Shown here: positions 1 to 9,912 of the stretch, one piece after another | Position numbering within the stretch: position 1 is the first letter of the stretch | Layout: every line of letters begins with the position of its first letter | Assembly (NCBI RefSeq): GCF_900107605.1 | Contig: NZ_FNQJ01000002.1 | Coordinates: 124,001 to 188,000, forward strand | DNA: 64,000 nt | Source of the DNA: Acidovorax soli | GTDB taxonomy: Bacteria > Pseudomonadota > Gammaproteobacteria > Burkholderiales > Burkholderiaceae_C | Direction: 5' to 3' | The notes under the pieces: model-generated | Seen by the model: the letters and a program-made list of their open reading frames with translations, nothing else | Databases searched by the model: none | Told to the model about the DNA's origin: nothing | Position numbers and translations under genes: made by a program

Positions 1-1
1 T

Positions 2-100
2 TCCGCTGCGTCAATCAACCTGACCGACTGGTCGGGCTTCCCCATCTACCAGTCGGTGGGCGTGATGAACGGCACATTGCTGCCGGCCAACCCCTACTGA
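2..100 (+). CDS. 3' fragment of an unidentified protein (runs off the window)
   Basis: Reading frame 2 stays open from the window edge to a TGA at 98-100. It encodes a 32-residue C-terminal tail ending in PANPY. The tail is rich in Ser, Gly and aromatic residues. It is not enough to identify a family. The gene converges on apbC, with 13 bp between the two stop codons and no terminator-like hairpin. It is called coding because the frame is open to the edge and is followed directly by a convergent gene. Confidence 0.45.
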   Translation, partial: SAASINLTDWSGFPIYQSVGVMNGTLLPANPY

Positions 101-113
101 TGCACCATGGCGA

Positions 114-1205
114 TCAGGTGTTCTTGCTGATCGAGATCGTTGGGAACTTGCTGGAGAAGTCTTTCGCCTGCCGGGCGATCTTCACCGCCACATCGCGCGC
201 CACCTTCTTGTAGATCCTGGCCACGTCGCCATCGGGATCGGCCACCACCGTGGGCTTGCCACTGTCGGCCTGCAGGCGGATGCTCATGTCGAGCGGCAGC
301 GCGCCCAGGTAATCCATGCCGTACTCGGCCGCCATCTTCTTGCCGCCGTCGGCGCCAAAGATGTGCTCGACCTGGCCGCAGTTGCTGCACACATGCACGG
401 CCATGTTCTCGACGATGCCCAGGATGGGCACACCCACCTTCTCGAACATCTTGATGCCCTTCTTGGCATCGAGCAGCGCGATGTCCTGCGGCGTGGTCAC
501 GATCACGGCGCCTGTCATGGGCACGCGCTGGGAGAGCGTGAGCTGGATGTCGCCGGTGCCGGGGGGCATGTCGATGATGAGGTAGTCGAGGTCTTTCCAG
601 TTGGTCTGCCGCAGCAGCTGCTCCAGCGCCTGCGTGGCCATGGGGCCGCGCCAGATCATGGCCTCATCCTGGTCCACCAGGAAGCCGATGGACATGACCT
701 GCACGCCGTAGTTCTCCAGCGGTTCCATGGTCTTGCCATCGTCGCTTTCGGGGCGGCGGTTGATGCCCAGCATCATGGGCTGGCTGGGGCCGTAGATGTC
801 GGCGTCGAGCACGCCCACGCTGGCGCCCTCGGCGGCCAGGGCCAGGGCCAGGTTGGCGGCCGTGGTGCTCTTGCCCACGCCGCCCTTGCCCGAAGCCACG
901 GCAATGATGTTCTTGACCTGCGGCAGCAGCTGCACACCGCGCTGCACCGCATGGGCCACCACTTTGGTGGTGATGTTGACCGACACGTTTTCGACCCCGG
1001 CCACGCCCTTGGCGGCGGCCACCAGGCTGCGGCGCAACTCGGGCACCAGGCTCTTGGCGGGGTAACCCAGCTCCACATCAAAGGCCACATCGCCGCCAGT
1101 GATCTGCACATTGCGCAGGGCGCGGGTGCTGACGAAATCCTGGGCTGTGTGGGGGTCCAGCACGCTGGAAAGTGCGGCCAAGAGGCCCTGTTCGGTGACT
1201 GCCAT
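114..1205 (-). CDS. apbC: Mrp/NBP35-family iron-sulfur cluster carrier ATPase ApbC
   Basis: This 363-residue protein is expected to bind and transfer Fe-S clusters in the cytoplasm, using a MinD/ParA-type P-loop ATPase. An N-terminal MIP18/DUF59-like domain occupies about residues 1-80. A deviant Walker A motif, GKGGVGKS, lies at 106-113. The Mrp signature DMPPGTGD is near 212-219, and the bridging cluster-ligand pair CSNC is at 273-276. Length and motif order are those of full-length bacterial Mrp/ApbC. In this order of bacteria the gene commonly sits near metG, which is 2 kb away on the other strand here. The start at 1205 gives the usual short N-terminus before the first helix. Confidence 0.95.
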   Translation of the reverse strand: MAVTEQGLLAALSSVLDPHTAQDFVSTRALRNVQITGGDVAFDVELGYPAKSLVPELRRSLVAAAKGVAGVENVSVNITTKVVAHAVQRGVQLLPQVKNIIAVASGKGGVGKSTTAANLALALAAEGASVGVLDADIYGPSQPMMLGINRRPESDDGKTMEPLENYGVQVMSIGFLVDQDEAMIWRGPMATQALEQLLRQTNWKDLDYLIIDMPPGTGDIQLTLSQRVPMTGAVIVTTPQDIALLDAKKGIKMFEKVGVPILGIVENMAVHVCSNCGQVEHIFGADGGKKMAAEYGMDYLGALPLDMSIRLQADSGKPTVVADPDGDVARIYKKVARDVAVKIARQAKDFSSKFPTISISKNT

Positions 1206-1324
1206 TCAATAAACTCCAGAAGAGGCCGGTAGTCTATCCAAGCGCTGTTCCCCCGTTGTCTGAAGGACAATGCGCACGCCCCACCGCAGGCGACATCCCG
1301 TGAAACCGAATGAAAAGGACCTCC

Positions 1325-1903
1325 GTGAAATTCAAGATGGCCGAGAAATCCCTGTTTGCCATGCTGCTGCGCTCGCCGTGGTGGGTCAGCTTCGTGGTGG
1401 TGGGCGTCATCGTCCTGGCGGCAGGTGCGCTGCTGCCCAGGGAGTATTTCGTGGTGGGTGCGCTGGCCGGATTTCCCATCTTCGTGGTGGGCTGCATTGC
1501 CGCCTGGAAGCAGCTGCGCGCACCCAGCCCCGCCCACCTGTCCGGAATGCTCGACACAGCGGCCCGCATGCCCTGGCGTGACTTTGCCAGTGCGCTCGTG
1601 GCCGCCTGGACGCGCGCGGGCTACACCGTGGAGCGCCTGCCGGGCAACGGTGCTGCCGATTTCTGCCTGGCGAAGAACGGCAGCACCACGCTGGCCAGCG
1701 CCCGCCGCTGGAAAGCCGTCACCCATGGCGTGGAGCCGCTGCGCGAACTGCGCGCCGCCATGGACCAGCGCGGCGCTCCCACGGGCCTGTATGTGCTGGC
1801 ACAGGGCGGCCTGAGCGACAACGCCCGGCTGTATGCGCGCGACAACGGCATCACCATCGTGCAGGACGCCGCCCTGGCCGCGCTGCTGCTCGCCAAGGCC
1901 TGA
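1325..1903 (+). CDS. Membrane-anchored Mrr-like restriction-endonuclease-fold protein
   Basis: The protein has about 192 residues. GTG at 1325 is preferred as start because AAAAGGA lies just upstream with good spacing; an in-frame ATG at 1310 would add five residues. Two hydrophobic helices (about residues 15-60) are followed by a domain resembling Mrr_cat: a conserved Asp, then a strand ending RRWK, then GVEPLRELRAAM. In active Mrr proteins the strand carries QxK. Here the equivalent positions read Ser-Ala-Arg, so nuclease activity is doubtful. The family is often annotated 'restriction endonuclease'. No methylase or other defence gene is adjacent. The real role is unknown. Confidence 0.7.
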   Translation: MKFKMAEKSLFAMLLRSPWWVSFVVVGVIVLAAGALLPREYFVVGALAGFPIFVVGCIAAWKQLRAPSPAHLSGMLDTAARMPWRDFASALVAAWTRAGYTVERLPGNGAADFCLAKNGSTTLASARRWKAVTHGVEPLRELRAAMDQRGAPTGLYVLAQGGLSDNARLYARDNGITIVQDAALAALLLAKA

Positions 1904-1936
1904 TCCAGCGCCCCGCACAAGCCGGCCCGCCGCACC

Positions 1937-3172
1937 ATGCCGACCGCCACCCCATCGCCCCGCACAGGCCTGCTCCTCACCGGGGGCGGCGCCCGGGCCG
2001 CTTACCAGATGGGCGTGCTCGAAGCCATTGCCGACCTGCGCCACGCCTGCGGCGCCAGCCGCCAGCCCAATCCGTTTCCCATCATCACGGGCACCTCGGC
2101 GGGGGCCATCAACGCCGCCGCACTGGCCTGCGGCGCCGACGATTTCGACCGCACCGTGCGCCGCATCGCCCGCGTGTGGCGCCAGTTCCACGCTGGCCAG
2201 GTATACGGCGCGGATCCGTTCAGCGTGATGCGCAGCGGTGCCCGCTGGCTCACCCTGGTGTCGCTGGGCTGGGCGCTGGCCCGCTGGCGCCGCCTGCGCC
2301 CGCGCTCGCTGCTGGACAATGCACCGCTCGAAAAACTGCTGGGCAAGATGGTGCCGCTCATGCGCCTGCCCCGGCTGATGCACAAAGGCCACCTCACGGC
2401 ACTGGCGGTCACGGCATCGAGCTACAGCTCGGGCGAGCATGTCACTTTTTTCGAGGTGGCCGACGGTGAACAGCCCTGGGTGCGCTCGCAGCGCAAGGCG
2501 GTGCGCGCCCGCATCACGCACGAGCACCTGCTGGCGTCTTCGGCCATTCCCTTCGTCTTTCCGGCCAAGGGGCTCGCCATCGATGGCCACACCGAATACT
2601 TTGGCGACGGCTCCATGCGCCAGTCGGCCCCCATCGCCGCAGCGATCCACCTGGGGGCCGAGCGCGTGCTGGTCATCGGCGCGGGCCGCATGCACGAGCC
2701 CCAAGGCGACAGCGCCGCCACGCCCTCGCCCGGGTACCCATCGCTGGCGCAGATTGCCGGGCATGCGCTGTCCAACATCTTTCTGGATGCGCTGTCGGTC
2801 GATGTGGAGCGGGTCAAACGCATCAACCAGACGCTGTCGCTCATCTCCGAGGACAAACGCTCCCACAGTGCGCTGCGGCCCATCGAGCTGCTGGTGATCG
2901 CCCCCTCGCAGCGGCTCGACGCCATAGCGGCCCGCCATGTGGGCGACCTGCCCGGCCCCGTGCGCGCCATGCTGGGCGCCCTGGGCGTGACATCGAACAT
3001 GGCCGATGTGCGCGGCGCGGCGCTGGCCAGCTACCTGCTGTTCGAACGGGGCTACACCCAGGAACTGATGGCCCTGGGCCGCAAGGACACCCTGGCCCGG
3101 CGGGCCGAGGTGTGCCACTTCTTTGGCTGGAAGGACACGGGCGCCGAACTGCGCACCCGGCCATACACCTGA
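1937..3172 (+). CDS. Patatin-like phospholipase family protein
   Basis: A 411-residue predicted lipid acyl hydrolase with a Ser-Asp dyad. The oxyanion-hole loop GGGARAAYQMG is near residues 16-26. The nucleophile elbow GTSAG is at 52-56 (Ser54), and the catalytic Asp is in DGS at 224-226, where most patatins have DGG or DGA. There is no signal peptide, so the protein is probably cytoplasmic or peripherally membrane associated. It starts 33 bp after the Mrr-like gene and may be co-transcribed with it. The substrate cannot be inferred from the sequence. Confidence 0.9.
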   Translation: MPTATPSPRTGLLLTGGGARAAYQMGVLEAIADLRHACGASRQPNPFPIITGTSAGAINAAALACGADDFDRTVRRIARVWRQFHAGQVYGADPFSVMRSGARWLTLVSLGWALARWRRLRPRSLLDNAPLEKLLGKMVPLMRLPRLMHKGHLTALAVTASSYSSGEHVTFFEVADGEQPWVRSQRKAVRARITHEHLLASSAIPFVFPAKGLAIDGHTEYFGDGSMRQSAPIAAAIHLGAERVLVIGAGRMHEPQGDSAATPSPGYPSLAQIAGHALSNIFLDALSVDVERVKRINQTLSLISEDKRSHSALRPIELLVIAPSQRLDAIAARHVGDLPGPVRAMLGALGVTSNMADVRGAALASYLLFERGYTQELMALGRKDTLARRAEVCHFFGWKDTGAELRTRPYT

Positions 3173-3238
3173 CGCCGGGTCTGCACCCCCACCGCAGAGC
3201 GCCTAAAATTGCGGGTTCCGCCCGAGAAAGCCGCTTCC

Positions 3239-5332
3239 ATGACGTCCTCCGCACGCAAACTCTTCGTCACCACCGCCCTGCCTTATGCCAACGGCAACTT
3301 CCACATCGGCCACATCATGGAATACATCCAGGCCGACATCTGGGTGCGCACGCAGCGGCTGCTGGGCAACGCGGTCAACTTCGTCGGCGCCGACGACACC
3401 CACGGCGCGCCCATCATGATCGCCGCCGAGAAGGCCGGCAAGTCGCCGCAGCAATTCGTGGCCGACATCGCCGCCGGGCGCCAGCAGTACCTGGACGGTT
3501 TTCACATCGAATTCGACAACTGGCACAGCACGGACGCACCCGAAAACCACCAGCTCGCGCAAGACATCTACCGCGACCTCAAGTCCAACGGCCTGATCGA
3601 GACGCGCACCATCGAGCAGTTCTTCGACCCCGAGAAGAACATGTTCCTGCCCGACCGCTTCATCAAGGGCGAATGCCCCAAGTGCCACGCCAAGGACCAG
3701 TACGGCGACAACTGCGAGGTCTGCGGCGCCGTGTATGCGCCCACCGATCTGATCAACCCCTACTCGGCACTGTCGGGCGCCAAGCCGGTGCTCAAAAGCT
3801 CGGAGCATTTCTTCTTCAAGCTATCCGACCCGCGCTGCGTGGCCTTTCTGGAAGACTGGACGCAAAACGGCCGCCTGCAACCCGAAGTGGCCAACAAGGT
3901 GCGCGAATGGTTCACCGTGCGCACCAACCCCGACGGCACGACCAGCGAGGGCCTGGGCGACTGGGACATCTCGCGCGATGCGCCCTACTTCGGCATCGAG
4001 ATCCCCGATGCACCGGGCAAATACTTCTACGTATGGCTCGACGCCCCCATCGGCTATCTGGCCTCGCTGAAGAACCTGCTCGATAAGCGCGGCCAGGACT
4101 ACGAGGCCTACATGGCCGACCCGGCGCTGGAGCAGTACCACTTCATCGGCAAGGACATCGTCACCTTCCACACCCTGTTCTGGCCCGCCACGCTGAAGTT
4201 CAGCGGCCGCAAGGTGCCCGACTCGGTGTTCGTGCACGGATTCCTCACGGTGAACAACGGCGAGAAGATGAGCAAAAGCCGCGGCACCGGCCTGGACCCG
4301 CTCAAGTACCTGGGCCTGGGCATGAACGCCGAATGGCTACGCTACTACCTGGCCACCAAGCTGAGCAGCCGCAACGAAGACATCGACTTCAACGCCGACG
4401 ACTTCATGGCCCGCGTCAACAGCGACCTGATCGGCAAGTACATCAACATCGCCAGCCGGGCGGCCGGCTTCATCGCCAAGCGCTTTGGCGGCCAGCTCGG
4501 CGAAGTGTCGGCCGACGGCGATGCGCTGCTGGACCACCTGCGCACCTTGGCCCCGTCCATCATCGAGCTGCTGGCCGAGCGCGAATACGGCAAGGCCCTG
4601 CGCGAGACCATGCTGCTGACCGATCGCGTCAATGCCTACGTGGACCAGAACAAGCCCTGGGAGCTGGCCAAGCAGGACGGCATGGAAGGCCGCCTGCAGG
4701 ACGTGTGCACCACCTGCATCGAGGCCTTCCGCCTGCTCACCATCCTGCTCAAGCCCGTGCTGCCCGCGCTGGCCGCGCAGGTCGAGGCCTTCCTCAAGGT
4801 GCCGCCCTTCTCCTTTGCCGACGCCACCACCATGCTGGGCAAGGGCCATGCGATCGGCGAGTACAAGCACCTGATGCAGCGCGTGGATGCCAAGCAGCTG
4901 GAAGCATTGTTTGAGCCTCCAGCACAGGCAACGATTGAAACCGCAGCCCCCGGCGGCGAGGAGCTGGCCCCCACCATCACCATCGACGATTTCACGAAGA
5001 TCGACCTGCGCATTGCGCTGATCGTGAACTGCGAGGCCGTGGAGGGCTCGACCAAGCTGCTGCGCCTGACGCTGGACGTGGGCGAAGGCACTGACCCGCA
5101 GGGCAATCCCGTCACGCGCAATGTCTTCAGCGGCATTGCCAGCGCCTACCAGCCCGCCGACCTGATCGGCAAGCACACCGTGATGGTGGCCAACCTGGCG
5201 CCGCGCAAGATGAAGTTTGGCGTGTCGGAAGGCATGGTGCTGGCCGCCAGCCATGGCGACGAAAAGGCCAACCCCGGCATCTACGTGCTCAATCCCTGGC
5301 CCGGCGCCACGCCCGGCATGCGCGTGCGCTGA
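3239..5332 (+). CDS. metG: Methionyl-tRNA synthetase
   Basis: A 697-residue class I aminoacyl-tRNA synthetase that charges tRNA-Met. The HIGH motif is at 22-25 and KMSKS at 343-347. Four Cys in two CxxC knuckles (146/149 and 159/162) fit the zinc-binding connective peptide. From about residue 590 a C-terminal EMAPII/Trbp-like tRNA-binding domain follows, starting [13 protein letters not shown]. This matches long-form dimeric bacterial MetRS. ATG at 3239 is chosen because it gives the standard N-terminus directly before the Rossmann strand; an upstream in-frame TTG at 3209 would add ten unconserved residues. Confidence 0.97.
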   Translation: MTSSARKLFVTTALPYANGNFHIGHIMEYIQADIWVRTQRLLGNAVNFVGADDTHGAPIMIAAEKAGKSPQQFVADIAAGRQQYLDGFHIEFDNWHSTDAPENHQLAQDIYRDLKSNGLIETRTIEQFFDPEKNMFLPDRFIKGECPKCHAKDQYGDNCEVCGAVYAPTDLINPYSALSGAKPVLKSSEHFFFKLSDPRCVAFLEDWTQNGRLQPEVANKVREWFTVRTNPDGTTSEGLGDWDISRDAPYFGIEIPDAPGKYFYVWLDAPIGYLASLKNLLDKRGQDYEAYMADPALEQYHFIGKDIVTFHTLFWPATLKFSGRKVPDSVFVHGFLTVNNGEKMSKSRGTGLDPLKYLGLGMNAEWLRYYLATKLSSRNEDIDFNADDFMARVNSDLIGKYINIASRAAGFIAKRFGGQLGEVSADGDALLDHLRTLAPSIIELLAEREYGKALRETMLLTDRVNAYVDQNKPWELAKQDGMEGRLQDVCTTCIEAFRLLTILLKPVLPALAAQVEAFLKVPPFSFADATTMLGKGHAIGEYKHLMQRVDAKQLEALFEPPAQATIETAAPGGEELAPTITIDDFTKIDLRIALIVNCEAVEGSTKLLRLTLDVGEGTDPQGNPVTRNVFSGIASAYQPADLIGKHTVMVANLAPRKMKFGVSEGMVLAASHGDEKANPGIYVLNPWPGATPGMRVR

Positions 5333-5346
5333 AAGCGGCCCGTCTT

Positions 5347-5697
5347 ATGCGCAGTCTGGCCTGTACCCTGGTGGGCACCTTGCTGCTGCCGCAGTTGCTG
5401 ACCGGCTGCACAGTGGTGGCGGTAACCACCACGGCCGTCAGCGTCACGGCCACCGCCGTGGGCTTGGCAGCGGATGCGGCCGTGGGCACGGCCAAGGTGG
5501 TGGGCAAGGGCGTGGGAATGGCCGTCGATGCCATGTCCAGTGACGAGGCAGCGGCAGACAACAGCGGCATCCAGATCAGGGAATCCATCCACCCGGCGCC
5601 CGGAGCGCAATCCGCACCACCCGCGCTGCCGGGCCCACAGCCCCCGTCAAATCCACCCCCGCTCACTCCCCCGTATAGCGCCCCGGCCGGTGGCTGA
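5347..5697 (+). CDS. Small putative lipoprotein
   Basis: A 116-residue protein with a lipoprotein signal: a short basic start, a hydrophobic run and lipobox LTGC (Cys at about residue 21). The mature part is Ala/Val/Thr-rich to about residue 60, with AVGLAADAAVGTAKVVGKGV-type low complexity, and ends in a Pro-rich tail. It resembles small glycine-zipper-like lipoproteins of this family of bacteria, but no function is known. It follows metG by 14 bp. Its 3' end overlaps the convergent YitT-like gene by 35 bp. Confidence 0.65.
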   Translation: MRSLACTLVGTLLLPQLLTGCTVVAVTTTAVSVTATAVGLAADAAVGTAKVVGKGVGMAVDAMSSDEAAADNSGIQIRESIHPAPGAQSAPPALPGPQPPSNPPPLTPPYSAPAGG

Positions 5698-6283
5698 TCC
5701 ACAAAAAACCGCTCATCACCAGCACCGCCAGCACCGAATACGCCACCCGCTCCACCGGTACGACGAACAGCGCCAGCAGCACCACGGTGCCGTCGATCAT
5801 CATCTGCACCTTGCCGGCGCGCATGCCGTAGCGGCTTTGCAGGTACAGCGACACCACCGTGGCCCCACCCAGGCTGGAGCGGTGGCGCGCCAGAAACAGG
5901 CAGCCCGTACCCAGCAGCAGCCCGCCCAGCAACGATGCAAACAGTGGGTTCAGGTAGTCCACATGCATCACATGCGGAAACAGCTCGGCCAGCAGCGACA
6001 GCAGGGCCACGCAGACAAAAGTCTTGATCGTGAATTCGCGCCCCATGCGCGTCCAGGCGAACCAGTAAAACGGCAGGTTCACCACAAAGAATAGTTTGCC
6101 GAACGAGATGCCCGTGACGTAGTGCAGCAAGAACGCCACCCCCGCCGTGCCGCCCACCAGCAGGCCTGCCTGGTTGAACAGCATGAGCGCCATGGCCACG
6201 AACAGCGTGCCGGCAAACAGTGCCTGCACGTCTTCGAACGTGCCGTGGCGCAGGGAGGAAGGCGAAGGGGAGTTGTCAGGCAT
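5663..6283 (-). CDS. YitT family (DUF161) integral membrane protein
   Basis: A 206-residue inner-membrane protein with about five hydrophobic helices and the DUF161 signature NQAGLLVGGTAGVAFLLHY in the first third. It lacks the C-terminal DUF2179 domain of longer YitT proteins, as short proteobacterial members do. The start is set at the ATG complement at 6281-6283, giving MPDNSPSPSS; the frame stays open 29 codons upstream, but that segment looks noncoding. The 3' end overlaps the convergent lipoprotein gene. The transport or sensing role is unknown. Confidence 0.85.
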   Translation of the reverse strand: MPDNSPSPSSLRHGTFEDVQALFAGTLFVAMALMLFNQAGLLVGGTAGVAFLLHYVTGISFGKLFFVVNLPFYWFAWTRMGREFTIKTFVCVALLSLLAELFPHVMHVDYLNPLFASLLGGLLLGTGCLFLARHRSSLGGATVVSLYLQSRYGMRAGKVQMMIDGTVVLLALFVVPVERVAYSVLAVLVMSGFLWISHRPGRYTGE

Positions 6284-6411
6284 GGAAGAGTTCACGAGAG
6301 AAGTGCAAGCAAGCAACGCGCCAGGCCATGGAGCGGCTGACCGCGGCGCTGGCAAAGCCCGCCATGGCATCTTGGAAAAAATGCCTGTATCGCTTATGCA
6401 AAGATCGTATT

Positions 6412-6432
6412 ATGCTATTAATTAAATAGCAT
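6412..6432. repeat. AT-rich palindrome upstream of the SulP gene
   Basis: Eight-base arms ATGCTATT and AATAGCAT flank a 5-nt AATTA centre. It sits in the 263-bp gap (6284-6546) between divergent genes, about 115 bp before the SulP start. It shares AATAGC with the dispersed AATAGCTA repeat family seen elsewhere in the window. It could instead be an operator or an UP-like element for the divergent promoters. Nothing else was recognised in this gap. Confidence 0.4.
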
Positions 6433-6546
6433 CAACAAAAAACACGCGCCAGCAGGGTACGACCGCAGCGGTTGTGCTTTGTTACCGGCTCACTACACTG
6501 GGCCACCGGCTTTTGCCTTCGCTGGCCACCCGCGCCCTGTCCATCC

Positions 6547-8286
6547 ATGCGTTTCTCGCCCGCCTTTCGCCCCCGCCTGCTCGATGCCCTGCGCGGTTAC
6601 AGCCGCAGCCGCTGGCTGGCCGACCTGGGTGCGGGCGTTACCGTGGGCATCGTGGCACTGCCGCTGGCCATGGCGTTTGCGATCGCCAGCGGGCTCAAGC
6701 CCGAAGCCGGGCTGTGGACGGCCATCATTGGCGGCTTTCTGATTGCGCTGCTGGGCGGCACCAACGTGCAGATCGGCGGGCCGGCTGGTGCCTTCATCGT
6801 CATCGTCTATGGCATCGTCGAGCGTTACGGCGTGGCCAACCTGCTGATCTCCACGGCCTGCGCGGGCGTGCTGCTGTTCCTGCTCGGGATGTTCAAGATG
6901 GGCAGCCTGGTGCGCTTCGTGCCGGTGAGCATCGTCATCGGCTTCACCAACGGCATCGCGGTGCTGATTGCGCTGTCGCAGCTCAAGGACTGGCTGGGAC
7001 TGGCCATCGACAAGATGCCCGGCAACTTCTTCTCGCAGGTGCACACACTGGCCCTGCACATGGGCAGCATCAACCCCTACGCGCTGGCGCTGGGCGCTGC
7101 CTGCCTGAGCGGGCTGTTTGTGTGGCCGCGCCTGTTCGCGCACGGCTCACCGGTGCTGCGCGTGGCCGAGGGCCACACCGTGCGCCGCTTTGCCCGCATT
7201 CCGGCGCCCGTGGTGGCGCTGGTCACGCTCACGGCGCTGGCGCGCTGGCTGGAGATGCCGGTGGAGACCATCGGCAGCCGGTTCGGTGGCATTCCGCAGC
7301 AGCCGCCGGCCTTTGCGCTGCCCGATTTTTCGTGGGAGACGGTGCGCCTGCTGGTCACGCCCACCGTCACCATTGCGCTGCTGGGCGCCATCGAATCGCT
7401 GCTGTGCGCGCGCGTGGCCGACCAGGTGGCCACTGACCCGCACTACCGCAAGCACGACCCCAATCAGGAACTCATGGCCCAGGGCGTGGCCAATTTCGTG
7501 GTGCCGTTCTTCGGCGGCATGCCGGCCACCGGCACCATTGCCCGCACCGTCACCAACCTGCGGGCGGGCGCCAGCAGCCCCATTGCCGGCATGGTGCATG
7601 CAGCCACGCTGGCGGTGATCGTGCTGGTGGCTGCGCCGCTGGCGCTGCATATTCCGCTGGCGGTGCTGGCCGGCATCCTGCTGCATGTAGCGTGGAACAT
7701 GGGCGAATGGCACGAGTTTGTGCGCCTGCGGCATTTCAGCAACCACTACCGCTTGCTGATGCTGGGCACGTTTTTCCTCACTGTGGTGTTCGACCTCACG
7801 GTGGCCGTGGAGGTGGGGCTGGGGCTGGCCTGCGTGCTGTTTGTGCGGCGCATGAGCGCGCTGTTCCGCGCCGAACCCGAGTCCGCGTCCACCCCCGGTA
7901 CCGATGGCCTCGCACTGGAGGCTGGCCCCCGCCCCCGCATGGCCTGGCGCCTGCACGGCGCGCTGTTCTTTGGCGCAGCGGCCAAGATCGACCCCATCGT
8001 GCAGGCCATCGAAGCCGGCCCCGACAACCCCGAAGTGCTGCTGGACGCACGCAACCTGTTCGCGCTCGACACCACCGGCCTCGAAGGCCTGGAACAGATC
8101 CTCAAGGCCGTGGGCCAGCGCGGCGGCGTGCTGAGCGTGCTGGATGCGCAGGAGCAGCCGCGCTCGCTGATGGAGCGATCGGGCTTCAGCGCCCGGCTGG
8201 CCGAGCAGAATGCGGCGCAGGCGGCCGGCACCGATGCCCACCACAAGGACCGGGAGGAGACACCCCATGCAGGCACGGCACCATGA
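6547..8286 (+). CDS. SulP family anion transporter with STAS domain
   Basis: A 579-residue SLC26/SulP-type inner-membrane transporter. The membrane domain covers about residues 20-430 and includes the motif GLWTAIIGGFLIALLGG and the QIGGPAGAF segment typical of SulP. A C-terminal cytoplasmic STAS domain (about 455-560) contains FALDTTGLEGL, matching the regulatory loop. Substrates in the family include sulfate, bicarbonate and dicarboxylates; the sequence does not decide. ATG at 6547 gives the usual N-terminus. The last 20 bp overlap the next gene, implying translational coupling and a shared function. Confidence 0.9.
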   Translation: MRFSPAFRPRLLDALRGYSRSRWLADLGAGVTVGIVALPLAMAFAIASGLKPEAGLWTAIIGGFLIALLGGTNVQIGGPAGAFIVIVYGIVERYGVANLLISTACAGVLLFLLGMFKMGSLVRFVPVSIVIGFTNGIAVLIALSQLKDWLGLAIDKMPGNFFSQVHTLALHMGSINPYALALGAACLSGLFVWPRLFAHGSPVLRVAEGHTVRRFARIPAPVVALVTLTALARWLEMPVETIGSRFGGIPQQPPAFALPDFSWETVRLLVTPTVTIALLGAIESLLCARVADQVATDPHYRKHDPNQELMAQGVANFVVPFFGGMPATGTIARTVTNLRAGASSPIAGMVHAATLAVIVLVAAPLALHIPLAVLAGILLHVAWNMGEWHEFVRLRHFSNHYRLLMLGTFFLTVVFDLTVAVEVGLGLACVLFVRRMSALFRAEPESASTPGTDGLALEAGPRPRMAWRLHGALFFGAAAKIDPIVQAIEAGPDNPEVLLDARNLFALDTTGLEGLEQILKAVGQRGGVLSVLDAQEQPRSLMERSGFSARLAEQNAAQAAGTDAHHKDREETPHAGTAP

Positions 8287-9892
8287 TGTGGTGATCGTCG
8301 GCGGCGGGCTGGCCGGCATCGTCACCGCACTGGAGTGCCTGCGTGCCGGCCAGTCGGTCGCCCTGATCGACCGCGACACGCCCGAGCGCCTGGGTGGCCT
8401 GGCCCTGTGGGCCTTTGGCGGCATGGCGCTGGTGGGCACGCCACTGCAGGCGCGCATGAAGATCCCCGACACGCCCGAACGCGCGCTGGCCGACTGGCTG
8501 CGCTTTGGCGAACTGGGCACCGAAGAGGTGTTCCCCCGCCAGTGGGCCGCGCATTACGTGCAGCATTCGCGCACCGAGGTCTATGACTGGCTGCTGGCCA
8601 AGGGCCTGAAGTTCATGCCCGCCGTGAACTGGGTGGAGCGCGGCATGCACGGCGACGGCAACAGCGTGCCGCGCTACCACATCGTCTGGGGCACGTCGCG
8701 CGAGCTCACCCGCCGCATGATTGCCGCGATGCAAGCGGCGGGCGAATCGGGCAAAGGGCGGCTCACCTTGCTGCACCGCCACCGCGCCACCGCGCTCGAC
8801 CTGCAGCAGGGCCGGCCCACCGGCGTGCTGGCGGTGAACGAGGACACCGGCGCCGAGCGGCTGCTCCAGGCCCCCGTGGTGGTGCTGGCCATGGGCGGCA
8901 TCAACGGCGGCCACGCGCAGACCCGCGCCAACTGGCCCAAGGACCGCCCCCTGCCCGCCACGATGCTCAACGGCGCCCACCCGTTCGCTGACGGCCAGAT
9001 GCACCACTGGGTGGCAGACAGCCTGGGTGCGCGCATCACCCATGCGGGCGAGATGTGGAACTACGCCGCCGGCTTTCCGCACCCCTTCCCGCATTTCGAG
9101 GGGCATGGCCTGTCCGCCATTCCGTGCAAATCGGCGCTGTGGCTCGACCACAGCGGCCGGCGCATCGGCCCCGAGCCGCTGGTGACGGGCTTTGACACCC
9201 ACTGGCTGTGCCAGCGCGTGGCGCAGCAAGAGAAACCCTGGACCTGGCACCTGCTGAACTGGCGCATCGCGGCCAAGGAGTTCGCCATCTCGGGCGCCGA
9301 GCACAACCAGCGCATCCGCGACATGCAGTTCCCCCAGTTCCTCAAGGAAACGCTGCGGGGCAACCACCGGCTGGTGAAACAGATGGCCGCCGAGAGCCGG
9401 CACTTCCTGGTGGACGACACGCTGGCCGGCCTGGCCGCCAAGATGAACGCGCTGACCGGCACCCAGGACGTGCAGCCCGGCGTGCTGCAGGCCACGGCCG
9501 ACGCCTTCGACGCCAACTTTTCCAGGGGCGCCAGGCTGCACAACGACGACCAGATCCGCCGCATCCTGCACGCGCGCCAGTGGGGGCCGGACAAGCTGCG
9601 TACCTGCGCGCCCGCGCCGCTGCAAAAACCCGGCGCGGGGCCCTACATCGCCGTGCAGATGCAGCTCATCACGCGCAAGAGCCTGGGGGGCCTGCAGACC
9701 GATCTGCTCAGCCGCGTGCTGGATGGTTCCGGCCAGCCCATCGACGGCCTGTACGGCGTGGGCGAGGCCGCGGGCTTTGGCGGCGGTGGCGCCAGTGGCA
9801 AGCGCTCGCTCGACGGCACTTTTTTGCCCGGCTGCATCCTCACCGGCCGCGCCGCCGCGCGTTCCATCACCACGGGCCACGGCCTCTGCTGA
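8267..9892 (+). CDS. FAD-binding dehydrogenase of the fumarate reductase / ketosteroid dehydrogenase family
   Basis: A 541-residue flavoprotein. The Rossmann dinucleotide motif VIVGGGLAG lies at about residues 8-16, with an acidic residue (IDRD) about 20 residues later for the ribose. A C-terminal FAD-binding signature, GEAAGFGGGGASGKRSLDG, closes the domain. The substrate-binding middle region resembles KstD/FrdA-type oxidoreductases but the substrate is unknown. ATG at 8267 follows GGAGGAG and overlaps the SulP stop by 20 bp. The next gene starts 20 bp downstream, so the three genes form one operon. Confidence 0.85.
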   Translation: MQARHHDVVIVGGGLAGIVTALECLRAGQSVALIDRDTPERLGGLALWAFGGMALVGTPLQARMKIPDTPERALADWLRFGELGTEEVFPRQWAAHYVQHSRTEVYDWLLAKGLKFMPAVNWVERGMHGDGNSVPRYHIVWGTSRELTRRMIAAMQAAGESGKGRLTLLHRHRATALDLQQGRPTGVLAVNEDTGAERLLQAPVVVLAMGGINGGHAQTRANWPKDRPLPATMLNGAHPFADGQMHHWVADSLGARITHAGEMWNYAAGFPHPFPHFEGHGLSAIPCKSALWLDHSGRRIGPEPLVTGFDTHWLCQRVAQQEKPWTWHLLNWRIAAKEFAISGAEHNQRIRDMQFPQFLKETLRGNHRLVKQMAAESRHFLVDDTLAGLAAKMNALTGTQDVQPGVLQATADAFDANFSRGARLHNDDQIRRILHARQWGPDKLRTCAPAPLQKPGAGPYIAVQMQLITRKSLGGLQTDLLSRVLDGSGQPIDGLYGVGEAAGFGGGGASGKRSLDGTFLPGCILTGRAAARSITTGHGLC

Positions 9893-9912
9893 CCCAACCC
9901 CAGGAGACTTCC

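Noticed and set aside
773-3118. A 781-codon minus-strand frame over the patatin gene
   Set aside because: Antisense shadow of the patatin and Mrr-like genes, with no domain signature.
3209-3238. metG start at TTG 3209
   Set aside because: The ATG at 3239 gives the conserved N-terminus; the extra ten residues have no counterpart in the family.
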